Shown here: piece by piece, positions 28,401 to 41,124 of the stretch
Position numbering within the stretch: the stretch's first letter is position 1
Layout of the letters: each line of letters starts with the position of its first letter
NCBI RefSeq assembly: GCF_050948215.1
Contig: NW_027488577.1
Coordinates: 1 to 64,000 of the forward strand
Origin: Halictus rubicundus
Taxonomy: Eukaryota > Arthropoda > Insecta > Hymenoptera > Halictidae
Direction of reading: 5' to 3'
DNA: 64,000 nt
The notes under the pieces: generated by a model
Told to the model about the DNA's origin: nothing
Database searches by the model: none
The model's input: only the letters and a program-made list of their open reading frames with translations
Translations under genes and position numbers: made by a program

Positions 28401-31400
28401 TTTGGATAGGATAGAGGATAGGATGGGATAGACGATAGGATAGGATAGAGGATAGGATAGGATAGAGGATATGATAGGATAGAGGATAGGGTAGGATAGA
28501 GGATAGGATAGGATAGGGGATAGGATAGGATAGAGGATTGGATAGGATAGAGGATAGGATAGGATAGAGGATAGGATAGGATAGAGGATATGATAGGATA
28601 GAGGATAGGATAGGATATAGGATAGGATAGGATAGATGATAGGATAGGATAGGGGATAGGATAGGATAGAGGATTGGATAGGATAGGGGATAGGATAGGA
28701 TAGAGGATAGGATAGGATAGAGGATAGGATAGGATAGAGGATAGGATAGGATAGAGGATATGATAGGATATAGTATAGGATAGGAAAGAGGACAGGATAG
28801 GATACAGGATACGATATTATAGAGGATACGATATTATAGAGGATAGGATAGGATAGAGGATAGGATAGGATAGAGGATAGGATAGGATAGAGGATATGAT
28901 AGGATAGAGGATAGGATAGGATATAGGATAGGATAGGATAGATGATAGGATAGGATAGGGGATAGGATAGGATAGAGGATTGGATAGGATAGAGGATAGG
29001 ATAGGATAGAGGATAGGATAGGATAGAGGATATGATAGGATAGAGGATAGGATAGGATAGAGGATAGGATAGGATAGATGATATTATAGGAAAGAGGATA
29101 GGATATGATAGAGGATACGATATTATAGAGGATACGATAGTATAGAGGATAGGATAGGATAGAGGATAGGATAGGATAGAGGATAGGATAGGATAGAGGA
29201 TATGATAGGATAGAGGATAGGATAGGATAGAGGATAGGATAGGATAGAGGATAGGATAGGATAGAGGATAGGATAGGATAGAGAATAGGATAGGATAGAG
29301 GATGGGGTAGGATAGAGGATAGGATAGGATAGAGGATAGGATATGATAGAGGATAGGATAGGATACAGGATAGGATAGGATAGAGGATAGGATAGAGGAT
29401 AGGATAGGAAAGACGACAGGATAGGATACAGGATACGATATTATAGAGGATACGATATTATAGAGCATACGATAGTATACAGGAGAGGATAGGATAGAGG
29501 ATAGGATAGGATAGAGGATATAATAGGATATAGGATAGGATAGGATAGAGGATAGGATAGGATAGGATAGAGGATAGGATAGGATAGAGGATAGGATAGG
29601 ATAGAGGATGGGATAGGATAGAGGATAGGATAGGATAGGGGATAGGATAGAGGATGCGATAGGATACAGGATACGATATTATAGAGGATAGGATAGGATA
29701 GAGAATAGGATAGGATAAAGGATAGGATAGGATAGAGGATAGGATAGGATAGAGTCTGGGATAGGATAGAGGATAGGATAGGATAGAGGATAGGATAGGA
29801 TAGAGGATAGGATAGGATAGAGGATAGGATAGGATAGAGGTTAGGATAGGATAGAGGATAGTATAGGATAGAGGATAGCATAGGATAGAGGATAGGATAG
29901 GATAGGATAGAGGATAGGATAGGATAGATGATAGGATAGGATAGAGGATGGGATAGGATAGAGGATAGGATAGGATAGAGGATAGGATAGGATAGAGGAT
30001 AGGATAGGATAGAGGATAGGATAGGATAGAGGATAGGATACGATAGAGGATAGGATAGAGGATAGGATAGGATAGAGGATAGGATAGGATAGAGGATAGG
30101 ATAGGATAGAGGATAGGATAGGATAGAGGATAGGATAGGATAGAGGATAGGATAGGATAGAGGATAGGATAGGATAGAGGATAGGATAGGATAGAGGATA
30201 GGATAGGATAGCGGATTGGATAGGATAGAGGATAGGATAGGATAGAGGATAGGATAGGATAGAGGATAGGATAGGATAGAGGATAGGATAGGATAGAGGA
30301 TAGGATAGGATAGAGGATAGGATAGGATAGAGGATAGGATAGGATAGAGGATAGGATAGGATAGAGGATAGGATAGGATAGAGGATGGGATAGGATAGAG
30401 GATAGGATAGGATTGAGGATAGAATAGGATAGAGGATAGGATAGGATAGAGGATAGGATAGGATAGAGGATAGGATACGATAGAGGATAGGATAGAGGAT
30501 AGGATAGGATAGAGGATAGGATAGGATAGAGGATAGGATAGGATAGAGGATAGGATAGGATAGAGGATAGGATAGGATAGAGGATAGGATAGGATAGAGG
30601 ATAGGATAGGATAGAGGATAGGATAGGATAGAGAATAGGATAGGATAGAGGATGGGGTAGGATAGAGGATAGGATAGGATAGAGGATAGGATATGATAGA
30701 GGATAGGATAGGATACAGGATAGGATAGGATAGAGGATAGGATAGAGGATAGGATAGGAAAGACGACAGGATAGGATACAGGATACGATATTATAGAGGA
30801 TACGATATTATAGAGCATACGATAGTATACAGGAGAGGATAGGATAGAGGATAGGATAGGATAGAGGATATAATAGGATATAGGATAGGATAGGATAGAG
30901 GATAGGATAGGATAGGATAGAGGATAGGATAGGATAGAGGATAGGATAGGATAGAGGATGGGATAGGATAGAGGATAGGATAGGATAGGGGATAGGATAG
31001 AGGATGCGATAGGATACAGGATACGATATTATAGAGGATAGGATAGGATAGAGAATAGGATAGGATAAAGGATAGGATAGGATAGAGGATAGGATAGGAT
31101 AGAGTCTGGGATAGGATAGAGGATAGGATAGGATAGAGGATAGGATAGGATAGAGGATAGGATAGGATAGAGGATAGGATAGGATAGAGGTTAGGATAGG
31201 ATAGAGGATAGTATAGGATAGAGGATAGGATAGGATAGAGGATAGGATAGGATAGGATAGAGGATAGGATACGATAGAGGATAGGATAGAGGATAGGATA
31301 GGATAGAGGATAGGATAGGATAGAGGATAGGATAGGATAGAGGATGGGATAGGATAGAGGATAGGATAGGATAGAGGATAGAATAGGATAGAGGATAGGA

Positions 31401-32977
31401 TAGGATAGAGGATAGGATACGATAGAGGATAGGATAGAGGATAGGATAGGATAGAGGATAGGATAGGATAGAGGATAGGATAGGATAGAGGATAGGATAG
31501 GATAGAGGATAGGATAGGATAGAGGATAGGATAGGATAGAGGATAGGATAGGATAGCGGATTGGATAGGATAGAGGATAGGATAGGATAGAGGATAGGAT
31601 AGGATAGAGGATAGGATAGGATAGAGGATAGGATAGGATAGAGGATAGGATAGGATAGAGGATAGGATAGGATAGAGGATAGGATAGGATAGAGGATAGG
31701 ATAGGATAGAGGATAGGATAGGATAGAGGATGGGATAGGATAGAGGATAGGATAGGATAGAGGATAGAATAGGATAGAGGATAGGATAGGATAGAGGATA
31801 GGATAGGATAGAGGATAGGATACGATAGAGGATAGGATAGAGGATAGGATAGGATAGAGGATAGGATAGGATAGAGGATAGGATAGGATAGAGGATAGGA
31901 TAGGATAGAGGATAGGATAGGATAGAGGATAGGATAGGATAGAGGATAGGATAGGATAGAGGATAGGATAGGATAGAGGATAGGATAGGATAGAGGATAG
32001 GATAGGATAGCGGATTGGATAGGATAGAGGATAGGATAGGATAGAGGATAGGATAGGATAGAAGATAGGATAGGATAGAGGATTGGATAGGATAGAGGAT
32101 GCGATAGGATAGAGGATAGGATAGGATTGAGGATAGGATAGGATTGAGGATAGGATATGACAAAGGATAAGATAGGATACAGGATACGATATTATAGAGG
32201 ATAGGATAGGATAGAGGATATCATAGGATAAAGGATAGGGTAGGATAGAGGATAGGATAGGATAGAGTATAGGATAGGATAGAGGATAGGATAGGATAGA
32301 GGATAGGATAGGATAGAGGATATGATAGGATAGAGGATAGGATAGGATAGAGGATAGGATAGGATAGAGGATACGATAGGATAGAGGATAGGATAGGATA
32401 GAGGATAGGACAGGATAGAGGATAGGATAGGATAGAGGATGGGATAGGATAGAGGATAGGATAGGATAGAGGATAGAAAAGGATAGAGGATAGGATAGGA
32501 TAGAGGATAGGATAGGATAGAGGATAGGATACGATAGAGGATAGGATAGAGGATAGGATAGGATAGAGGATAGGATAGGATAGAGGATAGGATAGGATAG
32601 AGGATAGGATAGGATAGAGGATAGGATAGGATAGAGGATAGGATAGGATAGCGGATTGGATAGGATAGAGGATAGGATAGGATAGAGGATAGGATAGGAT
32701 AGAGGATAGGATAGGATAGAGGATAGGATAGGATAGAGGATAGGATAGGATAGAGGATAGGATAGGATAGAGGATAGGATACGATAGAGGATAGGATAGA
32801 GGATAGGATAGGATAGAGGATAGGATAGGATAGAGGATAGGATAGGATAGAGGATAGGATAGGATAGAGGATAGGATAGGATAGCGGATTGGATAGGATA
32901 GAGGATAGGATAGGATAGAGGATAGGATAGGATAGAGGATAGGATAGGATTGAGGATAGGATAGGATTGAGGATAGG

Positions 32978-34664
32978 ATATGACAAAGGATAAGATAGGA
33001 TACAGGATACGATATTATAGAGGATAGGATAGGATAGAGGATATCATAGGATAAAGGATAGGGTAGGATAGAGGATAGGATAGGATAGAGTATAGGATAG
33101 GATAGAGGATAGGATAGGATAGAGGATAGGATAGGATAGAGGATATGATAGGATAGAGGATAAGATAGGATAGAGGATAGGATAGGATAGAGGATAGGAT
33201 TGGATTGAGGATAGGATAGGACAGAGGATAAGATAGGATACAGGATACGATATTATAGAGGATAGGATAGGATAGAGGATAGGATAGGATAAAGGATAGG
33301 GTAGGATAGAGGATAGGATAGGATAGAGTATAGGATAGGATAGAGGATAGGATAGGATAGAGGATAGGATATAATAGAGGATATGATAGGATAGAGGATA
33401 TGATAGGATAGAGGATGGGGTAGGATAGAGGATAGGATATGATAGAGGATAGGATATGATAGAGGATAGGATAGGATACAGGATAGGATAGGATAGAGGA
33501 TAGGATAGGATAGAGGATAGGATAGGAAAGAAGATAGAATAGGATAGAGGATACGATAGGATAGAGGATAGTATTGGATTGAGGATAGGATAGGAAAGAG
33601 GACAGGATAGGATACAGGATACGATATTATAGAGTATACGATATTATAGAGGATAGGATAGGATAGAGGATAGGATAGGATAGAGGATAGGATAGGATAG
33701 AGGATAGGATAGGATAGAGGATAAGATAGGATAGAGGATAGGATAGGATAGAGGATAGGATTGGATTGAGGATAGGATACGATAGAGGATAGGATAGAGG
33801 ATAGGATAGAGTTTTGGATAGGATAGAGGATATTATAGGATAGAGGATAGGATACGATAGCGGATAGGGTAGGATGGAGTATACGATAGAATTGAGGATA
33901 GGATAGGGTTGAGGATAGGATAGGATCGAGGATAGGAGAAGATAGAGGATAGGATAGGATAGAGGATACGATACGATAGAGGATAGGATATATAATAGGA
34001 TAGGATAGAGGATAGGGGATTGAATCGGATACAGGATAGGAGACGGTAGAGGATTGGATAGGATAGAGGATAGGATAGGATAGAGGATATTATAGGATAG
34101 AGGATAGGATATGATGGAGGATAGGATAGGATAGAGGATAAGATAGGATAGAGGATAGGATAGGATAGAGTCTGGGATAGGATATAGGATAGGATAGGAT
34201 AGAGGATAGGATAGGATAGAGGATAGGATAGGATAGAGGATAGGATAGGATAGAGGATAGGATAGGATAGAGGATAGGATAGGATAGAGGATAGGATAGG
34301 ATAGAGGATACGATAGGATAGAGGATAGGATAGGATAGAGGATAGGACAGGATAGAGGATAGGATAGGATAGAGGATGGGATAGGATAGAGGATAGGATA
34401 GGATAGAGGATAGAAAAGGATAGAGGATAGGATAGGATAGAGGATAGGATAGGATAGAGGATAGGATACGATAGAGGATAGGATAGAGGATAGGATAGGA
34501 TAGAGGATAGGATAGGATAGAGGATAGGATAGGATAGAGGATAGGATAGGATAGAGGATAGGATAGGATAGCGGATTGGATAGGATAGAGGATAGGATAG
34601 GATAGAGGATAGGATAGGATAGAGGATAGGATAGGATTGAGGATAGGATAGGATTGAGGATAGG
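32978..34664 (+). repeat. 1,687-bp duplication, copy 1
   Basis: Defined by atatgacaaagg at 32978/34665 and gagtatacgatattatag at 33632/35319, both 1,687 bp apart. The unit carries the diverged cassette at 33,803. To the left, the 823-bp interval from the preceding atatgacaaagg (32155) lacks the cassette that the equivalent 1,126-bp interval in the left long-range copy contains. Confidence 0.72.
33803..34053 (+). repeat. Diverged cassette, copy 3
   Basis: Copy at offset 19,698 from the first, inside the 1,687-bp unit. The gagttttgg to gagacgg distance is again 231 bp. Confidence 0.8.
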
Positions 34665-36351
34665 ATATGACAAAGGATAAGATAGGATACAGGATACGAT
34701 ATTATAGAGGATAGGATAGGATAGAGGATATCATAGGATAAAGGATAGGGTAGGATAGAGGATAGGATAGGATAGAGTATAGGATAGGATAGAGGATAGG
34801 ATAGGATAGAGGATAGGATAGGATAGAGGATATGATAGGATAGAGGATAAGATAGGATAGAGGATAGGATAGGATAGAGGATAGGATTGGATTGAGGATA
34901 GGATAGGACAGAGGATAAGATAGGATACAGGATACGATATTATAGAGGATAGGATAGGATAGAGGATAGGATAGGATAAAGGATAGGGTAGGATAGAGGA
35001 TAGGATAGGATAGAGTATAGGATAGGATAGAGGATAGGATAGGATAGAGGATAGGATATAATAGAGGATATGATAGGATAGAGGATATGATAGGATAGAG
35101 GATGGGGTAGGATAGAGGATAGGATATGATAGAGGATAGGATATGATAGAGGATAGGATAGGATACAGGATAGGATAGGATAGAGGATAGGATAGGATAG
35201 AGGATAGGATAGGAAAGAAGATAGAATAGGATAGAGGATACGATAGGATAGAGGATAGTATTGGATTGAGGATAGGATAGGAAAGAGGACAGGATAGGAT
35301 ACAGGATACGATATTATAGAGTATACGATATTATAGAGGATAGGATAGGATAGAGGATAGGATAGGATAGAGGATAGGATAGGATAGAGGATAGGATAGG
35401 ATAGAGGATAGGATAGGATAGAGGATTGGATAGGATATAGGATGCGATAGGATAGAGGATAGGATAGGATTGAGGATAGGATAGGACAAAGGATAAGATA
35501 GGATACAGGATACGATATTATAGAGGATAGGATAGGATAGAGGATAGGATAGGATAAAGGATAGGGTAGGATAGAGGATAGGATAGGATAGAGTATAGGA
35601 TAGGATAGAGGATAGGATAGGATAGAGGATAGGATATAATAGAGGATATGATAGGATAGAGGATATGATAGGATAGAGAATGGGGTAGGATAGAGGATAG
35701 GATATGATAGAGGATAGGATATGATAGAGGATAGGATAGGATACAGGATAGGATAGGATAGAGGATAGGATAGAGGATATGATAGGAAAGAGGACAGGAT
35801 AGGATACAGGATACAATATTATAGAGGATACGATATTATAGAGGATACGATAGTATAGAGGATAGGATAGGATAGAGGATAGGATAGGATAGAGGATAGG
35901 ATAGGATAGAGGATAGGATAGGATAGAGGATTGGATAGGATAGAGGATGGGGTAGGATAGAGGATAGGATAGGATAGAGGATAGGATATGATAGAGCATA
36001 GGATAGGATACAGGATAGGATAGGATAGAGGATAGGATAGAGGATAGGATAGGAAAGAGGACAGGATAGGATACAGGATACGATATTATAGAGGATACGA
36101 TATTATAGAGGATACGATAGTATAGAGGCTAGGATAGGATAGAGGATAGGATAGGATAGAGGATATGATAGGATAGAGGATATGATAGGATAGAGGATGG
36201 GGTAGGATAGAGGATAGGATAGGATAGAGGATAGGATATGATAGAGCATAGGATAGGATACAGGATAGGATAGGATAGAGGATAGGATAGAGGATAGGAT
36301 AGGAAAGAGGACAGGATAGGATACAGGATACGATATTATAGAGGATACGAT
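34665..36351 (+). repeat. 1,687-bp duplication, copy 2
   Basis: Matches copy 1 over the shared markers and then continues into material equal to 15,630-16,650 at offset 19,698. Across about 670 bp (35331-35999) I saw one difference from the equivalent segment at 15633-16301, a G to A change near 35,679 (gagaatgggg for gaggatgggg). Confidence 0.7.
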
Positions 36352-37199
36352 ATTATAGAGGATACGATAGTATAGAGGCTAGGATAGGATAGAGGATAGG
36401 ATAGGATGGAGGATAGGATAGGATAGAGGATAGGATAGGATAGAGAATAGGATAGGATAGAGGATAGGATAGGATAGAGGATAGGATAGGATATAGGATA
36501 GGATAGGATAGAGGATAGGATAGGATAGAGGATAGGATAGGATAGAGGATAGGATAGGATAGAGGATAGGATAGGATAGAGGATAGGATAGGATAGGATA
36601 GAGGATAGGATAGGATAGAGGATAGGATAGGATAGAGGATAGGATAGGATAGAGGATAGGATAGGATAGAGAATAGGATAGGATAGAGGATAGGATAGGA
36701 TAGATGATAGGATAGGATATAGGATAGGATAGGATAGATGATAGGATAGGATAGGGGATAGGATAGGATAGAGGATTGGATAGGATAGAGGATAGGATAG
36801 GATAGAGGATAGGATAGGATAGATGATATTATAGGAAAGAGGATAGGATATGATAGAGGATACGATATGATAGAGGATAGGATAGGATAGAGGATAACAT
36901 AGGGGATTGGATAGGATAGAGGATAGGATAGGATGGAGGATAGGATAGGATAGACGATAGGATAGGATAGAGGATAGGATAGGATGGAGGATAGGATAGG
37001 ATAGAGGATAGGATAGGATAGAGGATATGATAGGATAGAGGATAGGCTAGGATAGAGGATATGATAGGATATAGTATAGGATAGGAAAGAGGACAGGATA
37101 GGATACAGGATACGATATTATAGAGGATACGATATTATAGAGGATACGATAGTATAGAGGATAGGATAGGATAGAGGATAGGATAGGATAGAGGATAGG

Positions 37200-38491
37200 A
37201 TAGGATAGAGGATAGGATAGGATAGAGGATAGGATAGGATAGAGGATAGGATAGGATAGAGGATAGGATAGGATAGAGGATTGGATAGGATAGAGGATAG
37301 GATAGGAAGGAGGACAGGATAGGATACAGGATACGATATTATAGAGGATACGATATTATAGAGGATACGATATTATAGAGGATACGATATTATAGAGGAT
37401 ACGATATTATAGAGGACATGATAGGATATAGGATAGGATAGGATAGAGGATAGGATAGGATAGAGGTTTGGATAGGATAGAGGATAGGATGGGATAGACG
37501 ATAGGATAGGATAGAGGATAGGATAGGATAGAGGATATGATAGGATAGAGGATAGGGTAGGATAGAGGATAGGATAGGATAGAGGATAGGATATGATAGA
37601 GGATAGGATAGGAAGGAGGACAGGATAGGATACAGGATACGATATTATAGAGGATACGATATTATAGAGGATACGATATTATAGAGGATACGATATTATA
37701 GAGGATACGATATTATAGAGGACATGATAGGATATAGGATAGGATAGGATAGAGGATAGGATAGGATAGAGGTTTGGATAGGATAGAGGATAGGATGGGA
37801 TAGACGATAGGATAGGATAGAGGATAGGATAGGATAGAGGATAGGATAGGATAGAGGATATGATAGGATATAGTATAGGATAGGAAAGAGGACAGGATAG
37901 GATACAGGATACGATATTATAGAGGATACGATATTATAGAGGATAGGATAGGATAGAGGATAGGATAGGATAGAGGATAGGATAGGATAGAGGATATGAT
38001 AGGATAGAGGATAGGATAGGATATAGGATAGGATAGGATAGATGATAGGATTGGATTGAGGATAGGATAGGACAGAGGATAAGATAGGATACAGGATACG
38101 ATATTATAGAGGATAGGATAGGATAGAGGATAGGATAGGATAAAGGATAGGGTAGGATAGAGGATAGGATAGGATAGAGTATAGGATAGGATAGAGGATA
38201 GGATAGGATAGAGGATAGGATATAATAGAGGATATGATAGGATAGAGGATATGATAGGATAGAGGATGGGGTAGGATAGAGGATAGGATATGATAGAGGA
38301 TAGGATATGATAGAGGATAGGATAGGATACAGGATAGGATAGGATAGAGGATAGGATAGGATAGAGGATAGGATAGGAAAGAAGATAGAATAGGATAGAG
38401 GATACGATAGGATAGAGGATAGTATTGGATTGAGGATAGGATAGGAAAGAGGACAGGATAGGATACAGGATACGATATTATAGAGTATACG
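37200..38491 (+). repeat. 1,292-bp tandem duplication (second locus), copy 1
   Basis: Markers 1,292 bp apart are gattggatagg (37279/38571), ggacatgatagg (37414/38706 and 37720/39012) and gagtatacgatattatag (38483/39775). The unit is a different stretch from the first 1,292-bp locus, though both contain the five-copy variant-monomer run. Absent from the equivalent place in the left long-range copy (17.5-18.5 and 22.9-23.9 kb). Confidence 0.83.
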
Positions 38492-39783
38492 ATATTATAG
38501 AGGATAGGATAGGATAGAGGATAGGATAGGATAGAGGATAGGATAGGATAGAGGATAGGATAGGATAGAGGATTGGATAGGATAGAGGATAGGATAGGAA
38601 GGAGGACAGGATAGGATACAGGATACGATATTATAGAGGATACGATATTATAGAGGATACGATATTATAGAGGATACGATATTATAGAGGATACGATATT
38701 ATAGAGGACATGATAGGATATAGGATAGGATAGGATAGAGGATAGGATAGGATAGAGGTTTGGATAGGATAGAGGATAGGATGGGATAGACGATAGGATA
38801 GGATAGAGGATAGGATAGGATAGAGGATATGATAGGATAGAGGATAGGGTAGGATAGAGGATAGGATAGGATAGAGGATAGGATATGATAGAGGATAGGA
38901 TAGGAAGGAGGACAGGATAGGATACAGGATACGATATTATAGAGGATACGATATTATAGAGGATACGATATTATAGAGGATACGATATTATAGAGGATAC
39001 GATATTATAGAGGACATGATAGGATATAGGATAGGATAGGATAGAGGATAGGATAGGATAGAGGTTTGGATAGGATAGAGGATAGGATGGGATAGACGAT
39101 AGGATAGGATAGAGGATAGGATAGGATAGAGGATAGGATAGGATAGAGGATATGATAGGATATAGTATAGGATAGGAAAGAGGACAGGATAGGATACAGG
39201 ATACGATATTATAGAGGATACGATATTATAGAGGATAGGATAGGATAGAGGATAGGATAGGATAGAGGATAGGATAGGATAGAGGATATGATAGGATAGA
39301 GGATAGGATAGGATATAGGATAGGATAGGATAGATGATAGGATTGGATTGAGGATAGGATAGGACAGAGGATAAGATAGGATACAGGATACGATATTATA
39401 GAGGATAGGATAGGATAGAGGATAGGATAGGATAAAGGATAGGGTAGGATAGAGGATAGGATAGGATAGAGTATAGGATAGGATAGAGGATAGGATAGGA
39501 TAGAGGATAGGATATAATAGAGGATATGATAGGATAGAGGATATGATAGGATAGAGGATGGGGTAGGATAGAGGATAGGATATGATAGAGGATAGGATAT
39601 GATAGAGGATAGGATAGGATACAGGATAGGATAGGATAGAGGATAGGATAGGATAGAGGATAGGATAGGAAAGAAGATAGAATAGGATAGAGGATACGAT
39701 AGGATAGAGGATAGTATTGGATTGAGGATAGGATAGGAAAGAGGACAGGATAGGATACAGGATACGATATTATAGAGTATACG
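38492..39783 (+). repeat. 1,292-bp tandem duplication (second locus), copy 2
   Basis: Right member of the pair. Similarity to copy 1 ends near 39,790, where an extra pentamer appears in this copy and a gattggatagg monomer in the other. Confidence 0.8.
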
Positions 39784-41124
39784 ATATTATAGAGGATAGG
39801 ATAGGATAGAGGATAGGATAGGATAGAGGATAGGATAGGATAGAGGATAGGATAGGATAGGATAGAGGATAGGATAGGATAGAGGATTGGATAGGATATA
39901 GGATGCGATAGGATAGAGGATAGGATAGGATTGAGGATAGGATAGGACAAAGGATAAGATAGGATACAGGATACGATATTATAGAGGATAGGATAGGATA
40001 GAGGATAGGATAGGATAAAGGATAGGGTAGGATAGAGGATAGGATAGGATAGAGTATAGGATAGGATAGAGGATAGGATAGGATAGAGGATAGGATATAA
40101 TAGAGGATATGATAGGATAGAGGATATGATAGGATAGAGGATGGGGTAGGATAGAGGATAGGATATGATAGAGGATAGGATATGATAGAGGATAGGATAG
40201 GATACAGGATAGGATAGGATAGAGGATAGGATAGAGGATATGATAGGAAAGAGGACAGGATAGGATACAGGATACAATATTATAGAGGATACGATATTAT
40301 AGAGGATACGATAGTATAGAGGATAGGATAGGATAGAGGATAGGATAGGATAGAGGATAGGATAGGATAGAGGATAGGATAGGATAGAGGATAGGATAGG
40401 ATAGAGGATAGGATAGGATAGAGGATGGGGTAGGATAGAGGATAGGATAGGATAGAGGATAGGATATGATAGAGCATAGGATAGGATACAGGATAGGATA
40501 GGATAGAGGATAGGATAGAGGATAGGATAGGAAAGAGGACAGGATAGGATACAGGATACGATATTATAGAGGATACGATATTATAGAGGATACGATAGTA
40601 TAGAGGCTAGGATAGGATAGAGGATAGGAGAGGATAGAGGATATGATAGGATAGAGGATATGATAGGATAGAGGATGGGGTAGGATAGAGGATAGGATAG
40701 GATAGAGGATAGGATATGATAGAGCATAGGATAGGATACAGGATAGGATAGGATAGAGGATAGGATAGAGGATAGGATAGGAAAGAGGACAGGATAGGAT
40801 ACAGGATACGATATTATAGAGGATACGATATTATAGAGGATACGATAGTATAGAGGCTAGGATAGGATAGAGGATAGGATAGGATGGAGGATAGGATAGG
40901 ATAGAGGATAGGATAGGATAGAGAATAGGATAGGATAGAGGATAGGATAGGATAGAGGATAGGATAGGATATAGGATAGGATAGGATAGATGATAGGATA
41001 GGATAGGGGATAGGATAGGATAGAGGATTGGATAGGATAGAGGATAGGATAGGATAGAGGATAGGATAGGATAGGATAGAGGATAGGATAGGATAGAGGA
41101 TAGGATAGGATAGAGGATAGGATA

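Larger units (their letters stand above)
25550..41124 (+). repeat. Long-range duplication, right copy (condensed)
   Basis: The order of marker modules is the same as in 1985-25480, but there is one 1,407-type unit, no 976-bp pair, a single 1,292-bp unit at 27.8-29.1 kb, and one a-b dimer at 29.4-31.6 kb. Extra events private to this copy are a 1,687-bp duplication and a 1,292-bp duplication. One 17-mer is also gained between 40,308 and 40,423, where the offset goes from 15,627 to 15,644. Similarity to the left copy starts near 25,550 and stops near 41,124. Confidence 0.8.
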
